From NCBI RefSeq assembly GCF_001007935.1, contig NZ_CP011451.1:1116001-1180000 (forward strand): 64,000 bases of DNA, read 5' to 3'. Below, in pieces: positions 1-10,660 of this stretch. Source of the DNA: Nitrosomonas communis. Its GTDB lineage: Bacteria; Pseudomonadota; Gammaproteobacteria; Burkholderiales; Nitrosomonadaceae. The translations under genes were made by a program, and so were the position numbers. Position 1 is the first letter of the stretch. Each line of letters begins with the position of its first letter. A model generated the notes under the pieces. That model was given only the letters and a program-made list of their open reading frames with translations, searched no databases and was not told the DNA's origin.

Positions 1-293
1 CTCCCGGTGGTCCTGGTATTCGGGTGGATTCTCATGTCTACCACAACTATATGGTGCCACCTTATTATGATTCCATGATTGGCAAAATCATCGCATATGG
101 AGATGATCGGGATCAAACCATTGCCAGAATGCGTATTGCGCTGTCAGAAATGGTGGTGGATGGGATCAAAACAAATATTCCTCTACATCTTGACCTGTTA
201 TCCGATACCCATTTTCTTAATGGAGGGGTTTCAATTAATTATCTCGAGCACAAACTTGCTTTGCATAATAAAGCAGGTAAGGAAAATAGTTAA
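1..293 (+). CDS. accC: Biotin carboxylase subunit of acetyl-CoA carboxylase, C-terminal part
   Basis: The reading frame is open from the window edge and ends at TAA 291-293, giving about 96 C-terminal residues. The segment [13 protein letters not shown] followed by [15 protein letters not shown] and later [10 protein letters not shown] is the typical C-terminal part of AccC, which carboxylates biotin on AccB in the first step of fatty acid synthesis. The ATP-grasp core lies outside the window. It is followed at once by prmA, an arrangement (accB-accC-prmA) common in proteobacteria. Family assignment is by recognition of these motifs and is quite secure; only the partial extent limits it. Confidence 0.93.
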   Translation, partial: PGGPGIRVDSHVYHNYMVPPYYDSMIGKIIAYGDDRDQTIARMRIALSEMVVDGIKTNIPLHLDLLSDTHFLNGGVSINYLEHKLALHNKAGKENS

Positions 294-322
294 AAATCCT
301 CTTGAAGTCACCCACCGTTAAA

Positions 323-1240
323 ATGTCCTGGGTATCACTTACCGTTGAAATCAATGCAGCACATGTTGAAATTTTAAGTGATAAACTATTCGAGCTAGGT
401 GCCTTATCCGTTGATATTCAAGATGCTTCTGCCGGTACTGAACAAGAGCAGCCTCTATTTGATGAACCTGGCGAACTCACAGGCGAAATCTGGGAACAGG
501 CGGCCGTCACTGCATTATTCGAACAAAATGCAGATATTCCGCTCATCATGCAAAAAGTTACCCAGGCACTGCGGCTTACAACCGAACCTGAGTACCGTTT
601 AGCTCGCCTGGAAGAGCAAGATTGGGTCAGATTGACACAAGCGCAGTTCGAGCCAATCAAAATATCATCACGATTATGGATTGTTCCAAGCTGGCACCCA
701 CCCCCTGACCCGACTGCAATCAACTTGATTCTTGATCCCGGGCGCGCATTTGGTACTGGCAGCCATCCTACTACTCAACTTTGCCTCTCCTGGCTAGACA
801 GCAATATTCAATCTGGTGAGACTGTACTCGATTACGGATGTGGTTCGGGTATACTGGCAATTGCTGCGCTAAAGCTGGGCGCGCGTAATGTGCTAGGCAT
901 TGATATTGACGCCAATGCCATTGCAGCTAGTCGTGATAATGCTGTACTCAATCGTTGCGAGCCGGAAAGAATACTCTTTTCCACAACATTAGATTTATCC
1001 CAAACCAACAAAAAAGAACAAAGGCAAGTTGATAAGGTGGTCGCAAATATCCTGGCCAACCCCATAATTATGCTAGCCCCTATATTGATGAATGCTTTGC
1101 GCAAAGGTGGCTCTCTAGCACTTTCTGGCATCCTCGAGGAGCAGGCTAACCAGGTCATCGATACTTATCGCCAATGGTTTGAAATAAATATTGCTAGCAA
1201 AAAAGAAGGCTGGGTGCTATTAGCCGGGATAAAAAAATAA
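323..1240 (+). CDS. prmA: Ribosomal protein L11 methyltransferase
   Basis: Predicted 305-residue methyltransferase that trimethylates ribosomal protein L11 using S-adenosylmethionine. The C-terminal half holds the SAM-binding motif [15 protein letters not shown] near residue 167, preceded by the PrmA-specific stretch [14 protein letters not shown] and followed by [10 protein letters not shown], which carries the catalytic-site NxxANIL signature. The N-terminal half is the L11-recognition domain. I chose ATG 323 ([10 protein letters not shown]) because PrmA proteins usually start with a similar M-x-W sequence; an upstream in-frame TTG at 302 is possible. No good ribosome binding site is visible before either start, and the gap to accC is about 30 bp, so it is probably translated from the accC transcript. 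Confidence 0.93.
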   Translation: MSWVSLTVEINAAHVEILSDKLFELGALSVDIQDASAGTEQEQPLFDEPGELTGEIWEQAAVTALFEQNADIPLIMQKVTQALRLTTEPEYRLARLEEQDWVRLTQAQFEPIKISSRLWIVPSWHPPPDPTAINLILDPGRAFGTGSHPTTQLCLSWLDSNIQSGETVLDYGCGSGILAIAALKLGARNVLGIDIDANAIAASRDNAVLNRCEPERILFSTTLDLSQTNKKEQRQVDKVVANILANPIIMLAPILMNALRKGGSLALSGILEEQANQVIDTYRQWFEINIASKKEGWVLLAGIKK

Positions 1241-1376
1241 CAACTTTTTCTCTAAAGATTTTAAAACTTTTGTAGAAACAGCAAAATCAATATCAGTCTT
1301 TATTTTGATAACAGTAAGCTAGCGCAACAAACAACTCATTACTGCTGTTTAACCTTTTATTTCATTTATAAAAATA

Positions 1377-1489
1377 ATTCCATTTCCAAACCAGGCATAG
1401 TGAATGCAAACCGCGAATGCAACCGCAGGCAGTATACAAATACTACGACAAAAGCGCTGGCAAAGTCAGGTTTGATTCAGAAATAGATT
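1377..1489. repeat. Palindromic intergenic repeat, copy 1 (diverged)
   Basis: About 113 bp between prmA and metH, starting ATTCCATTTCCAAA and ending near GGTTTGATTCAGAAATAGAT. The outer ends are imperfect inverted repeats, and the interior shares GCAGGCAGTAT, ACTACGACAAA and GGCAAAGTCAGGTTTGATT with the copies at 6.46, 16.0 and 62.1 kb. It has no coding capacity. The rest of the 1241-1632 gap holds no gene I can support; it forms the metH leader. Confidence 0.65.
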
Positions 1490-1632
1490 AAGGTATCGGA
1501 AACGACCTATTACCCTCTCGCCAAGCGAGCTGCCGGAGTTGAAATTCTAGCAGCTACTTCCTCAGACCATGTTACAGGAACCATGGGGTATAATCAGCTA
1601 CTTTGTATTTAACGGAAAAATATCATTCCATC

Positions 1633-4600
1633 ATGACTCATCTTCGCACTGCTTTATTGGAAAACTTGCTTACTCGTCGCATCCTACTTCTAGACGGCGC
1701 GATGGGCACAATGATCCAGAGTTACAAATTGAGCGAAACTGATTATCGAGGGAGCCGTTTTGCAGATTTTCCTCATGACCTCAAGGGCAATAATGATTTG
1801 CTAACGCTAACACAGCCTCAAATCATCCGTTCTATCCATGCGCAGTACCTGGAGGCTGGCGCTGATATCATTGAAACCAATACCTTCAACTCCAATGCTC
1901 CTTCGATGGCTGATTACCATATGCATGAGTTGGTCTATGAATTGAATTTTGCAGCAGCCAAATTAGCACGTGAAGAAGCACTTGCGATGGAGGCTAAAAC
2001 ACCGGATAAACCCCGTTTTGTTGCAGGGGTGATCGGGCCCACGACCAAAACAACTTCTATTTCACCGGATGTGAATGATCCCGGTTTCCGCTCCATCACC
2101 TTCAAACAGCTTGTGACGGATTACTCGCAATCCATACAGGGATTAGTGGAAGGAGGCGCCGATATTCTGCTAGTGGAAACCATTTTCGACACACTGAATG
2201 CTAAAGCAGCATTATTTGCGATTGAGCAGTACTTTGAGAAAAATAATATTCGCTTGCCTGTCATGATTTCAGTCACGATTACCGATGCTTCCGGTCGCAA
2301 TCTGTCTGGGCAAACCCCAGAAGCATTCTGGAATTCAGTCAGGCATGCTCAACCCTTATCTGTAGGCATCAACTGTGCATTGGGTGCTGAATTAATGCGC
2401 CCTTACGTTGAAGAACTCTCCAGCGTTGCTGAGGTATATACCAGCACTCACCCCAACGCTGGTTTACCCAACCCCTTGTCTGAAACAGGTTATGACGAAT
2501 CTCCCGAATATACTGCGAGCTTGATTAAGGAATTTGCCCAGTCGGGTTTCGTTAATATTGTGGGCGGCTGCTGTGGCACGACACCCGCTCACATAAAAGC
2601 TATTGCTGATGCGGTAGCGGAGATTGCCCCACGAAGTATTCCGGATATCTCCAAGAAACTGCGCCTCTCCGGCTTAGAACCACTTAATATTGGTGAGGAT
2701 TCGCTCTTTGTCAATGTGGGCGAACGTACCAACGTGACCGGATCAAAAGCTTTTGCCCGCCTGATACTCAATGACAATTATGCAGAAGCACTGAGCATTG
2801 CACGCAGCCAAGTCGAGAATGGCGCACAAATCATTGATATCAATATGGATGAAGCCATGCTGGATTCACAAAAAGCGATGGTTACCTTCCTCAACTTGAT
2901 TGCATCAGAGCCGGATATCAGTCGCGTGCCTATCATGATTGATTCGAGTAAATGGTCAGTGATTGAAGCAGGCTTACAATGTATTCAGGGTAAAACCATT
3001 ATCAATTCCATCAGCTTAAAAGAAGGTGAGGAAGAATTCATTTATCACGCCAGGCTTGCGCGTCGTTATGGCGCAGCAGTCATCGTGATGGCATTTGATG
3101 AGAAAGGACAGGCCGACACATTAGCGCGCAAAGTTGAAATCTGTACGCGTTGTTATCGTGTTTTAGTCAACCAGGTTGGCTTCCCGCCAGAGGACATTAT
3201 TTTCGATCCCAATATTTTTGCGGTAGCAACTGGTATCGAAGAACATAATAACTACTCGCTGGATTTCATTGAAGCTATCCGTATCATCAAACAGACTTTG
3301 CCTTATGTCAAAATCAGCGGTGGCGTCTCCAATGTGTCCTTTTCTTTTCGTGGCAACGAGCCGATCAGAGAAGCCATTCATACTGCATTCCTATACCACG
3401 CCATCCAGGCTGGTATGACCATGGGTATCGTCAATGCGGGTCAATTAGGTGTGTATTCGGATATTCCCAAAGATTTACTCGAACGAGTTGAAGATGTTCT
3501 GCTTAATCGCCGTCCAGATGCGACTGAGCGTCTGGTTGAATTTGCCGAAAGTTTCAAAGGACAGAAAAAGGAGCAAGTTGAAGATCTCAGCTGGCGTAAC
3601 CAATCCGTCCGCCAACGATTAACACATGCACTCGTCAAAGGGATCGCCACCTACATTGAAGAAGATACTGAAATCATCCGTCAGGAAGTAGAAGGCAGAG
3701 GGGGACGAACCATAGAAGTCATCGAAGGCCCTCTGATGGATGGCATGAATGTAGTAGGCGACCTGTTTGGCGCTGGGAAAATGTTTCTGCCACAGGTAGT
3801 TAAATCTGCACGCGTCATGAAGCTGGCAGTTGCATATCTTCTCCCTTACATTGAGGCTGAGAAAAAAGTTTCCGGTGACGCTAAAGCGAAGGGAAAAATC
3901 GTTGTTGCCACAGTGAAAGGCGATGTCCATGACATCGGCAAGAACATCGTTGCAGTCGTCCTCCAGTGCAACAACTATGAAGTCATCAACATGGGAGTGA
4001 TGGTGCCCAGCTCGCAAATCCTGGAAACCGCACGCAACGAACAGGTTGACATTATCGGATTATCTGGCCTGATTACCCCTTCTCTCGAAGAAATGGCGCA
4101 TGTAGCCAAAGAAATGGAGCGGGAGGGTTTTACTATTCCTCTTCTCATTGGGGGTGCCACGACCTCGCGCGTACATACCGCCGTTAAAATTGCGCCGCAC
4201 TATAGTGGAGTTACAGTGTGGGTGCCTGATGCAAGCCGGGCTGTTGGCGTATGCAGCCAATTAATGTCTCAGGATCAGCAAAGTACGTATATGCAGGAAA
4301 TCAAGGCAGAACAAGAGAAAATCCGCACACAGCAAAAAAACAAAAAAGGTCCCTCACAATTATTAACCCTCGCTGAAGCACGTGCAAATGCATTGAAAAT
4401 AGATTGGCAGCACTATGCTCCTCCTGAATCTAGCTTTCTCGGTATTAGAACCCTGAATAACTACCCTGTAGAAGCACTGGTTCCTTATATTGATTGGACA
4501 CCCTTCTTCCAGGCATGGGAACTATCTGGACGCTATCCGGCTATTCTAGAAGATGAAGTAGTAGGCGAAGCTGCCAGCAATCTATTCCGCGATGCACAAA

Positions 4601-5343
4601 CGATGCTGAAGAAAATAATTGAGCAAAAATGGCTTACAGCCAATGCTGTCATTGGACTCTTTCCAGCCAATACAGTCAATCATGACGACATCGAAATTTA
4701 TTCGGATAAATCCCGTACTAAAGTGCTGATGACCTATCACACCTTACGGCAGCAAACAGTCAAACCTGCCGGACGCCCCAACCTCTGTTTAGCAGATTTT
4801 ATTGCGCCTAAAGAAAGCGGCATCATGGATACGATTGGATTATTCGCAGTCAGTGCCGGTTTTGGTATCGATGATCGAATAAAAGCTTTCGAAGCTGCCA
4901 ATGATGATTATAGTGCCATTATATTGAAAGCATTGGCTGACCGCCTGGCTGAAGCCTTTGCCGAACACATGCATGCGCGTGTGCGGCGAGAATTCTGGGG
5001 GTATACCAAAGATGAAGCACTCAGCAACGAGCAACTTATTAATGAGAAATATCAAGGAATTCGCCCCGCCCCGGGCTATCCAGCCTGTCCCGATCATACT
5101 GAAAAAGGACCTTTGTTTGCCTTACTCGAAGCTGAAAAACGAGCAGGTATCATTATCACCGAATCGTATGCTATGGTTCCTACCGCGGCGGTATCCGGCT
5201 TTTATTTCTCGCACCCGGAATCTACTTATTTCGCCGTAGGTAAAATTGGCAAAGATCAAGTAGAAGATTATGCCAGAAGAAAAGGCTGGACGATTGATGA
5301 AGCGGAAAGATGGCTCGCCCCCACATTGGCATATGAGCGCTGA
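1633..5343 (+). CDS. metH: Cobalamin-dependent methionine synthase
   Basis: About 1236 residues, the usual full length of MetH, which transfers a methyl group from methyltetrahydrofolate to homocysteine through cobalamin. Domains in order: homocysteine-binding barrel (start [12 protein letters not shown]; zinc cysteines in GINCALGA near residue 245 and in GGCCGTTP near 311), pterin-binding domain from [14 protein letters not shown] (about 360), cobalamin cap, cobalamin-binding [10 protein letters not shown] near 765 with its axial histidine, and the reactivation domain with the SAM-binding [12 protein letters not shown] near 1143. ATG 1633 is chosen over an in-frame TTG at 1603. I looked for an SAH or cobalamin riboswitch in the leader and did not recognise one. 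A GAGCGC/GCGCTC palindrome spans the stop codon. Confidence 0.97.
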   Translation: MTHLRTALLENLLTRRILLLDGAMGTMIQSYKLSETDYRGSRFADFPHDLKGNNDLLTLTQPQIIRSIHAQYLEAGADIIETNTFNSNAPSMADYHMHELVYELNFAAAKLAREEALAMEAKTPDKPRFVAGVIGPTTKTTSISPDVNDPGFRSITFKQLVTDYSQSIQGLVEGGADILLVETIFDTLNAKAALFAIEQYFEKNNIRLPVMISVTITDASGRNLSGQTPEAFWNSVRHAQPLSVGINCALGAELMRPYVEELSSVAEVYTSTHPNAGLPNPLSETGYDESPEYTASLIKEFAQSGFVNIVGGCCGTTPAHIKAIADAVAEIAPRSIPDISKKLRLSGLEPLNIGEDSLFVNVGERTNVTGSKAFARLILNDNYAEALSIARSQVENGAQIIDINMDEAMLDSQKAMVTFLNLIASEPDISRVPIMIDSSKWSVIEAGLQCIQGKTIINSISLKEGEEEFIYHARLARRYGAAVIVMAFDEKGQADTLARKVEICTRCYRVLVNQVGFPPEDIIFDPNIFAVATGIEEHNNYSLDFIEAIRIIKQTLPYVKISGGVSNVSFSFRGNEPIREAIHTAFLYHAIQAGMTMGIVNAGQLGVYSDIPKDLLERVEDVLLNRRPDATERLVEFAESFKGQKKEQVEDLSWRNQSVRQRLTHALVKGIATYIEEDTEIIRQEVEGRGGRTIEVIEGPLMDGMNVVGDLFGAGKMFLPQVVKSARVMKLAVAYLLPYIEAEKKVSGDAKAKGKIVVATVKGDVHDIGKNIVAVVLQCNNYEVINMGVMVPSSQILETARNEQVDIIGLSGLITPSLEEMAHVAKEMEREGFTIPLLIGGATTSRVHTAVKIAPHYSGVTVWVPDASRAVGVCSQLMSQDQQSTYMQEIKAEQEKIRTQQKNKKGPSQLLTLAEARANALKIDWQHYAPPESSFLGIRTLNNYPVEALVPYIDWTPFFQAWELSGRYPAILEDEVVGEAASNLFRDAQTMLKKIIEQKWLTANAVIGLFPANTVNHDDIEIYSDKSRTKVLMTYHTLRQQTVKPAGRPNLCLADFIAPKESGIMDTIGLFAVSAGFGIDDRIKAFEAANDDYSAIILKALADRLAEAFAEHMHARVRREFWGYTKDEALSNEQLINEKYQGIRPAPGYPACPDHTEKGPLFALLEAEKRAGIIITESYAMVPTAAVSGFYFSHPESTYFAVGKIGKDQVEDYARRKGWTIDEAERWLAPTLAYER

Positions 5344-5456
5344 GCGCTCAATAAATACCAATCGAGCATGAATCAGGTATTTATAATACCCTGCTGCCGC
5401 ATTAAGTGATAGAAACTATCAGAATCTGGTTGGCGCCAGGAGGATAGCAATAGCAA

Positions 5457-6260
5457 TTATAGGGCAACTTCTATCTGAGATAATCCTGTATTTTTTGCAC
5501 GGAATAATGCTTCATCAACTCGCTTAATCACCGTATGCTGATGCTCATCAGTTTGGCGTAATGTTACCCCGCCACTAATAGTGATCGATACCGGTTGGTT
5601 ATCTTTATTGAGTACAGGATTGCTAGCCAGCATGCGCTGTAATCGCTGTATGATACGTACCGCATCATTGATCTCTGTATCAGGCAATAAGATAATGAAC
5701 TCCTCCCCACCATAACGGGCAACCACATCGGTTGGACGTAACGCATTCTTTATGGTTCTCGCCAAAGAGATCAGAACATTATCGCCGAATGGATAACCAT
5801 AAATCTCATTAATTTCCTTAAAGTTATCCAGATCAATCAGGATAACGCATAACGGATTTTTGCTTCGGTCTGCACGGGCAGCTTCACGGATAAAATGCTC
5901 ATCCAGTCCGCGCCGGTTAAACAGGCCAGTCATCTGATCGGTATGCACTAACTCTCTGATGAGTGCTAGCTCATGCTTCAGAGATTCAATTTTTTGCTCA
6001 GTATCAGAGATCTTGTGCCGTGAGTTGGACATCTCATCACTTTGATGCAAATCCCTGGTTTCAGACAAAACAGCATCCAGAATTCTAATTATTTCATTCA
6101 CATCATGAGTTTTTCTGATTTCGTGGGCATACTGCTCAGCGTGCTGATAATATTCATCAACGGTTAACAATGCTTTGCTGCTTTCCTCACTTGTTTCATT
6201 TTCTTCACCAACCTCGGATGACTTGACCAGCTTTAATCGCATTTCACTCAAAGTTTGCAT
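5457..6260 (-). CDS. GGDEF-domain diguanylate cyclase
   Basis: A 267-residue protein predicted to make cyclic-di-GMP. The C-terminal GGDEF domain begins DQMTGLFNRRGLDE and has an intact active site RYGGEEF near residue 182. An RPTD sequence five residues upstream matches the RxxD inhibitory site, so product inhibition is expected. The N-terminal ~120 residues are mostly charged helix (DTEQKIESLKHELALIREL) with no known sensor domain and no membrane segment. The start at ATG 6260 (MQTLSEMRLKL) has AGAGG upstream; the frame stays open further 5' to 6404 but without a better start. The gene is convergent with metH and is followed upstream by a palindromic repeat, so it is likely transcribed alone. 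Confidence 0.9.
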   Translation of the reverse strand: MQTLSEMRLKLVKSSEVGEENETSEESSKALLTVDEYYQHAEQYAHEIRKTHDVNEIIRILDAVLSETRDLHQSDEMSNSRHKISDTEQKIESLKHELALIRELVHTDQMTGLFNRRGLDEHFIREAARADRSKNPLCVILIDLDNFKEINEIYGYPFGDNVLISLARTIKNALRPTDVVARYGGEEFIILLPDTEINDAVRIIQRLQRMLASNPVLNKDNQPVSITISGGVTLRQTDEHQHTVIKRVDEALFRAKNTGLSQIEVAL

Positions 6261-6456
6261 AATATGTAACCTCTCATTGATAACACCAGGAATAAGATGA
6301 TTATTCCAGTCAAACCCAAGCCAATACTGACTAATTAAAAAGGATAAGCCGCTGCAGGAATAATCTACTATTATCTGTAGACTAACAAACTCAGCATGAT
6401 TCAATAAATGAAATTAAAATAGAAATCCAGCTTTATTCTAACTTTCCCTTAATCTT

Positions 6457-6558
6457 ATTCTATTTCTCAATCAAAAATGACGCGAAGACGAGCCGCAGAC
6501 AGTATCAATCATGCGGCAAGTAAAGCCGACAAAGTCAGGTTTGATTGAGAAATGGAAT
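6457..6558. repeat. Palindromic intergenic repeat, copy 2
   Basis: 102 bp with near-perfect terminal inverted repeats: left ATTCTATTTCTCAATCAAA, right TTTGATTGAGAAATGGAAT (18 of 19 pair). The core ATGACGCGAAGACGAGCCGC and CGACAAAGTCAGG is shared with the other copies. It lies between the diguanylate cyclase and the response regulator. No reading frame. Confidence 0.75.
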
Positions 6559-6674
6559 GAACCATAAGCGGACACTTGCAGATCCTACAAGCTAAACTCA
6601 GTCAAACACCGGGATAAGATAGAGATCCTAAAGAATATTTAATGTTTACCGAGTAATTGGTGGAGTAACTCAGA

Positions 6675-7307
6675 TTAATCAACCAAGTGGTGTTTAATAG
6701 CGTAACGTACTAATTCAGAATTGTTCGATAGTTTAAGTTTTTCCATAAGACGAGCACAATAAACACTGACTGTTTTTGGACTCAGACACAAGCTGGTAGA
6801 AATTTCCGAAAGGGACTTACCTGCCGCAATCAAGCATAATGTCTGATATTCCCGATCAGATAAACTATTATGTAATGGTTGATCAGTATCTAATGTAATT
6901 GCGTTAGCCAGCTCTTGTGCAAGGGATGGAGTAATGTACTTGCGCCCCGCTGCCACCTGACGAATCGCTGTCACCAGTTGCATAGGCGCACTTTGTTTAC
7001 TTAGATAACCGGCTGCTCCTGCTTTAATTGCGCGGATCGCGAATTCACTTTCGTGGTGCATGCTAAGCATTAAGATAGTGAAATTAGGCTGGTCTTTTTT
7101 AATCTGTTTGAGCACCTCAATACCGTTTCTATCCGGTAGTGAGATATCCAGTAACATCACATCAAAAATTTGCTGGCGTGCGATGGTTATCGCCTCAAAC
7201 CCGGTTTCTGCCTCACCGGCTACACTAATATCATCCGTCTCACTTAAAATCTGTTTCAAACCCTGGCGTACGATGGCATGATCATCAGCGATCATTACAC
7301 GTATCAT
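6675..7307 (-). CDS. NarL/FixJ-family response regulator
   Basis: 210 residues. The receiver domain (residues 1-120) has the acidic pair DD at 8-9, phosphoacceptor D54 in MLLDISLPDRNG, and the conserved lysine K104 in GYLSKQ. The C-terminal LuxR-type helix-turn-helix (about 146-200) contains LSDREYQTLCLIAAGKSLSEI and LSPKTVSVYCARLMEKL. It is a DNA-binding transcription regulator of the UvrY/GacA-like type; its target genes cannot be told from here. The kinase gene ends 54 bp upstream of this start on the same strand, so the two form an operon and very likely a cognate pair. Confidence 0.93.
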   Translation of the reverse strand: MIRVMIADDHAIVRQGLKQILSETDDISVAGEAETGFEAITIARQQIFDVMLLDISLPDRNGIEVLKQIKKDQPNFTILMLSMHHESEFAIRAIKAGAAGYLSKQSAPMQLVTAIRQVAAGRKYITPSLAQELANAITLDTDQPLHNSLSDREYQTLCLIAAGKSLSEISTSLCLSPKTVSVYCARLMEKLKLSNNSELVRYAIKHHLVD

Positions 7308-7361
7308 TCTACCCTCCCTCGCCTATTATTTTTCGATACATGATACAACCTACAAAGGTTA

Positions 7362-8837
7362 CTATTCTTTACCATTCACTGGAATCTGGATTATCACGCA
7401 AGTTTCCTTTTCAGGTATTCCGTTAACATAAATGTTTCCACCCAATTGTTGACAACGTTCACGCATTCCCCGTATTCCAAAAGATCCTGGTTTGTTCATA
7501 TCTGATTCCCTAATTCCACGCCCATTATCAATCGCTTCCAAAAATACCCAACCGTCATTTTCAAATAGCTTGACTTTAACGTTCGAGGCGCCTGCATGTT
7601 TAGAGATATTAGTCAATATTTCCTGAAAAACACGAAAAATAGCGCTAGCTAAATCTGCATCTAGCGGAATATCTTCACTGTCACAACAAAACACACAAGG
7701 AATTTCTGTACGTTTGCTAAATTCCTTTGCTTGCCACTGAATCGCCGCCACGATACCAAAATCCAGTATACCTGGCCGCAGGTCTAATGCAATTCGGCGC
7801 GTGCTGTCAATCACATTATCGACCAGCTCTTCAATTGAGGCTGCTTTCTGCTGGTAAAAATCAGGTTTCCTCGGTTTTGCGTCCATGCAGAGCAATAGCT
7901 CACATTTAATTGCTGTCAAGGTTCCGCCAATATCATCGTGAATTTCTCGGGCGATCTTTGCACGCTCATGTTCCTTAACTTTCTGTAGATAAGAAGTAAG
8001 TTCAGCCAGTCGCGCATGCGAGCGAGCAATTTCAATTTCTGCCAGCTTATTGCGTGAAATATTCATGACGATACCGTCCCATAACACCCCATCATTGGGT
8101 GAGCGGCGTGGTGTTGCACGTAAACTGACCCACTTAATATCTGGATCACTTTTAACTTGAATGCGCCCCTCCCAGTTCCAAGTAGAAAAATGCTTGGCCG
8201 ATGCTTGCATGAGTTGATCATAAGAAGCCCTATCTTCAGGCAAAATCAGGTTAGTAAATAAATCCGGCTGCTCTATTAAATGAGTTGGTGAAATTCCTAA
8301 CAGCATCACAGAGCCTTCACTTACATAAGAAAAGCTTTTAGAACCATCTTGATTCAATAAAAATTGAAATACCAGCCCGGGCAGATTCGAAGCAATTGCA
8401 CGAAAGTGCGCTTCACTTTTCTGCAACGCAAGCTGTGTTTCTCGAATATGCTGAAGCGTTTCCATTTGCTTCAGACTACGCTGTATCGCTTGCTTCAGTC
8501 TTGCCGTGCAACAGGTTATTGAAATGAAATCCTGAGCCCCTGCTTTCATCAAATGAGCTGCAGATTCATCATTTCTACCGCTGGATACGACGATCACAGG
8601 GATAGCTAAATGATGCGCAGCAAGATGAGATAATACCTGTTCAGCACCTGGTTCAGGCATTGTATCATCAGATAAAATTACATCCCATGAAGATCCAACG
8701 AATGTCTTCGGAAAAGCTTCAATAGTATCGACACATTCTGAATTAAAACATAAACCACCTGCCCTGAGTGCCTGACAGATATGCTCAGCATTTCTGGCCG
8801 AATATCCTACCAGCAGTATATTGAGCGTTCTGGCCAT
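7362..8837 (-). CDS. Hybrid-type sensor histidine kinase with N-terminal receiver and PAS domains
   Basis: 491 residues and no membrane segment, so it is cytoplasmic. Residues 1-125 form a receiver-like domain with the aspartate in VILSDDTMP near 57; the lysine expected near the end is not obvious (ISITCC), so this receiver may be degenerate. A PAS domain (about 145-270, ending WEGRIQVKSDPDIKWVSL) follows. The HisKA_3 box is AREIHDDIGGTLTAIKCELLL with the phosphorylated histidine near 298, and the ATPase domain ends with EAIDNGRGI and GIRGMRERCQQLGG. This is the NarX/DegS class that phosphorylates NarL-type regulators, matching the gene just downstream. The signal is unknown. Confidence 0.9.
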   Translation of the reverse strand: MARTLNILLVGYSARNAEHICQALRAGGLCFNSECVDTIEAFPKTFVGSSWDVILSDDTMPEPGAEQVLSHLAAHHLAIPVIVVSSGRNDESAAHLMKAGAQDFISITCCTARLKQAIQRSLKQMETLQHIRETQLALQKSEAHFRAIASNLPGLVFQFLLNQDGSKSFSYVSEGSVMLLGISPTHLIEQPDLFTNLILPEDRASYDQLMQASAKHFSTWNWEGRIQVKSDPDIKWVSLRATPRRSPNDGVLWDGIVMNISRNKLAEIEIARSHARLAELTSYLQKVKEHERAKIAREIHDDIGGTLTAIKCELLLCMDAKPRKPDFYQQKAASIEELVDNVIDSTRRIALDLRPGILDFGIVAAIQWQAKEFSKRTEIPCVFCCDSEDIPLDADLASAIFRVFQEILTNISKHAGASNVKVKLFENDGWVFLEAIDNGRGIRESDMNKPGSFGIRGMRERCQQLGGNIYVNGIPEKETCVIIQIPVNGKE

Positions 8838-9121
8838 CCTTAATATTCATCCAAATTTTATTCAAATAAAAGAATTTTACATATTATAAAGCTATCATAC
8901 AAAGAAGGCGGCATAGAAGGCACTCAAAAAGTAGTTCACTAAAAACCAAGCTATTGGCTAAGCTCTCCTTAAATCAACTAATAAGCAAGCCGTTACGAGT
9001 GCGGAAGAAATGGCAAAAATGTCTCAAGCCAAGCACAAAGACTCGACAGATATCACAGAGCATGTTGAAATAATTAAAATAATGTAAAAAGCAAACACTA
9101 TTTCCAATCCAAAAATAAACT

Positions 9122-10627
9122 ATGATAATGGAATGGCTGGGCAAGAGGCATTTAGCAACAGACAAAAAGTATAGTTATAAAAAGAATCGCTGCATCAACA
9201 TACTACCTGCAATAGCAGTAATGAGTATCTCTATTCCCATCAGTTATGCGGCCGCAATAGCAAACGAAAGGGTTACTACTTCTCAAGATCAGAAGAACAT
9301 CATTGTTACTATTTATAATGGGAACCTGGCATTAATAAAAGATTCACGCAGCGTTATACTGGATCAAGCTTTCAACAAACTGGCTTGGCAGGAAGTCTCT
9401 GCGCAGATACGCCCTGAAACTGCGCTATTACGCAACCTTGCTTATTCTTCAGGATTTCGCTTACTGGAGCAATCTTTTGATTTCGACGTGCTCACTCCGA
9501 AAAAACTACTGGAAAAGTACTCAGGTAAAGAAGTAACCGTTATACGCACCGACCCTGCAACCGGTTCTGAGGCTAGCGAAGCAGCCACCATTCTTTCGAC
9601 TAACGAAGGAATTATTCTGAAATTTATTGACCGAGTTGAAAGCAGTGTACCTGGACGAATCGTGTTTCCTGGTTTACCTGAAAATCTGCGTGACAGACCT
9701 ACCCTACTCATTTCACTGATTAGCCCATCCCAAGGAAAACATGATCTTGAGCTTTCCTACCTTACATCCGGCTTATCCTGGCGTGCCGATTATGTAGCTG
9801 ATCTGAATGCAGATGATAATTGGCTTGATCTCAATGGCCTGATAACATTTACCAATCAAAGTGGCATAGCCTACTATAATGCCAGGTTGCAACTAGTAGC
9901 AGGCGATGTTCATCAAATTTACCCTGAACAGCCTACCTCCAAAAAAATGATGACATTTGCGCGAGAAGTAGCTGATAGTGCGCCAATGAAAAAAGAAGCA
10001 CTTTTTGAATATCATCTTTATACATCACCGCACCCTATCACACTTGCTGAAAACCAGACTAAACAGGTTGCCCTCATGTCTGCAACTCATATTCCAGTAA
10101 GCAAGGAATTTATTCTGCAAGGTAGGGATTATTATTACTCTGGACAATACCCTATAATCAGCCATAAACTAAAAACTAACGTATCCATCAGTTTTGCTAA
10201 TAAGGGTGAAGGCTTGGGAATACCGCTTCCGGAAGGAATTATCCGAGTCTACAAAAAAGATACCCAGGGGAATAATCTCTTTATCGGTGAAGATCAGATC
10301 GATCATATACCTCAAAATGAGTTGGTTCGTCTCAGCCTGGGGAGTACCTTTGATATTACCGCTGATAAGTTACAAACCGACTTTCAACAAATCTCTGGCG
10401 AGCTAGGTCATAGAAGTATCGTAGAAACGGCTTATCAAATTACACTAAGAAACGCCAAGAAAGAGGCAGTTATAGTAAAAGTACAGGAGCCCATTCCAGG
10501 AGACTGGACTATGTTATCTGAATCATTGCCTCATACTAAGCTATCCTCTGGCATGGCGGAATGGAGAATGCCTGTTCCAGCTGAGAATGAGGCCACGCTA
10601 ACTTATCGGGTACGCGTCAAATACTAA
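9122..10627 (+). CDS. Exported DUF4139-domain protein
   Basis: About 500 residues. The N-terminus carries a basic stretch and a hydrophobic segment (INILPAIAVMSISIPISYAAA) that reads as a signal peptide, so it is probably periplasmic or surface-exposed. The bulk matches the DUF4139 family (mucoidy-inhibitor-A-like), e.g. VTIYNGNLALIKDSR near the mature start, LELSYLTSGLSWRADYVADL in the middle and VQEPIPGDWTM near the end; the molecular role of the family is not established. The start is uncertain: ATG 9122 or 9128 lack a clear ribosome binding site. It is transcribed divergently from the kinase operon across a 284-bp gap in which I see nothing else. Confidence 0.8.
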   Translation: MIMEWLGKRHLATDKKYSYKKNRCINILPAIAVMSISIPISYAAAIANERVTTSQDQKNIIVTIYNGNLALIKDSRSVILDQAFNKLAWQEVSAQIRPETALLRNLAYSSGFRLLEQSFDFDVLTPKKLLEKYSGKEVTVIRTDPATGSEASEAATILSTNEGIILKFIDRVESSVPGRIVFPGLPENLRDRPTLLISLISPSQGKHDLELSYLTSGLSWRADYVADLNADDNWLDLNGLITFTNQSGIAYYNARLQLVAGDVHQIYPEQPTSKKMMTFAREVADSAPMKKEALFEYHLYTSPHPITLAENQTKQVALMSATHIPVSKEFILQGRDYYYSGQYPIISHKLKTNVSISFANKGEGLGIPLPEGIIRVYKKDTQGNNLFIGEDQIDHIPQNELVRLSLGSTFDITADKLQTDFQQISGELGHRSIVETAYQITLRNAKKEAVIVKVQEPIPGDWTMLSESLPHTKLSSGMAEWRMPVPAENEATLTYRVRVKY

Positions 10628-10660
10628 AAAGTAGTTCCTTTTATTTAATAAACTAGCGAA

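Noticed and set aside
1490..1632. SAH or cobalamin riboswitch before metH
   Set aside because: I looked for the conserved elements and could not recognise them; only a repeat and unremarkable sequence are there.
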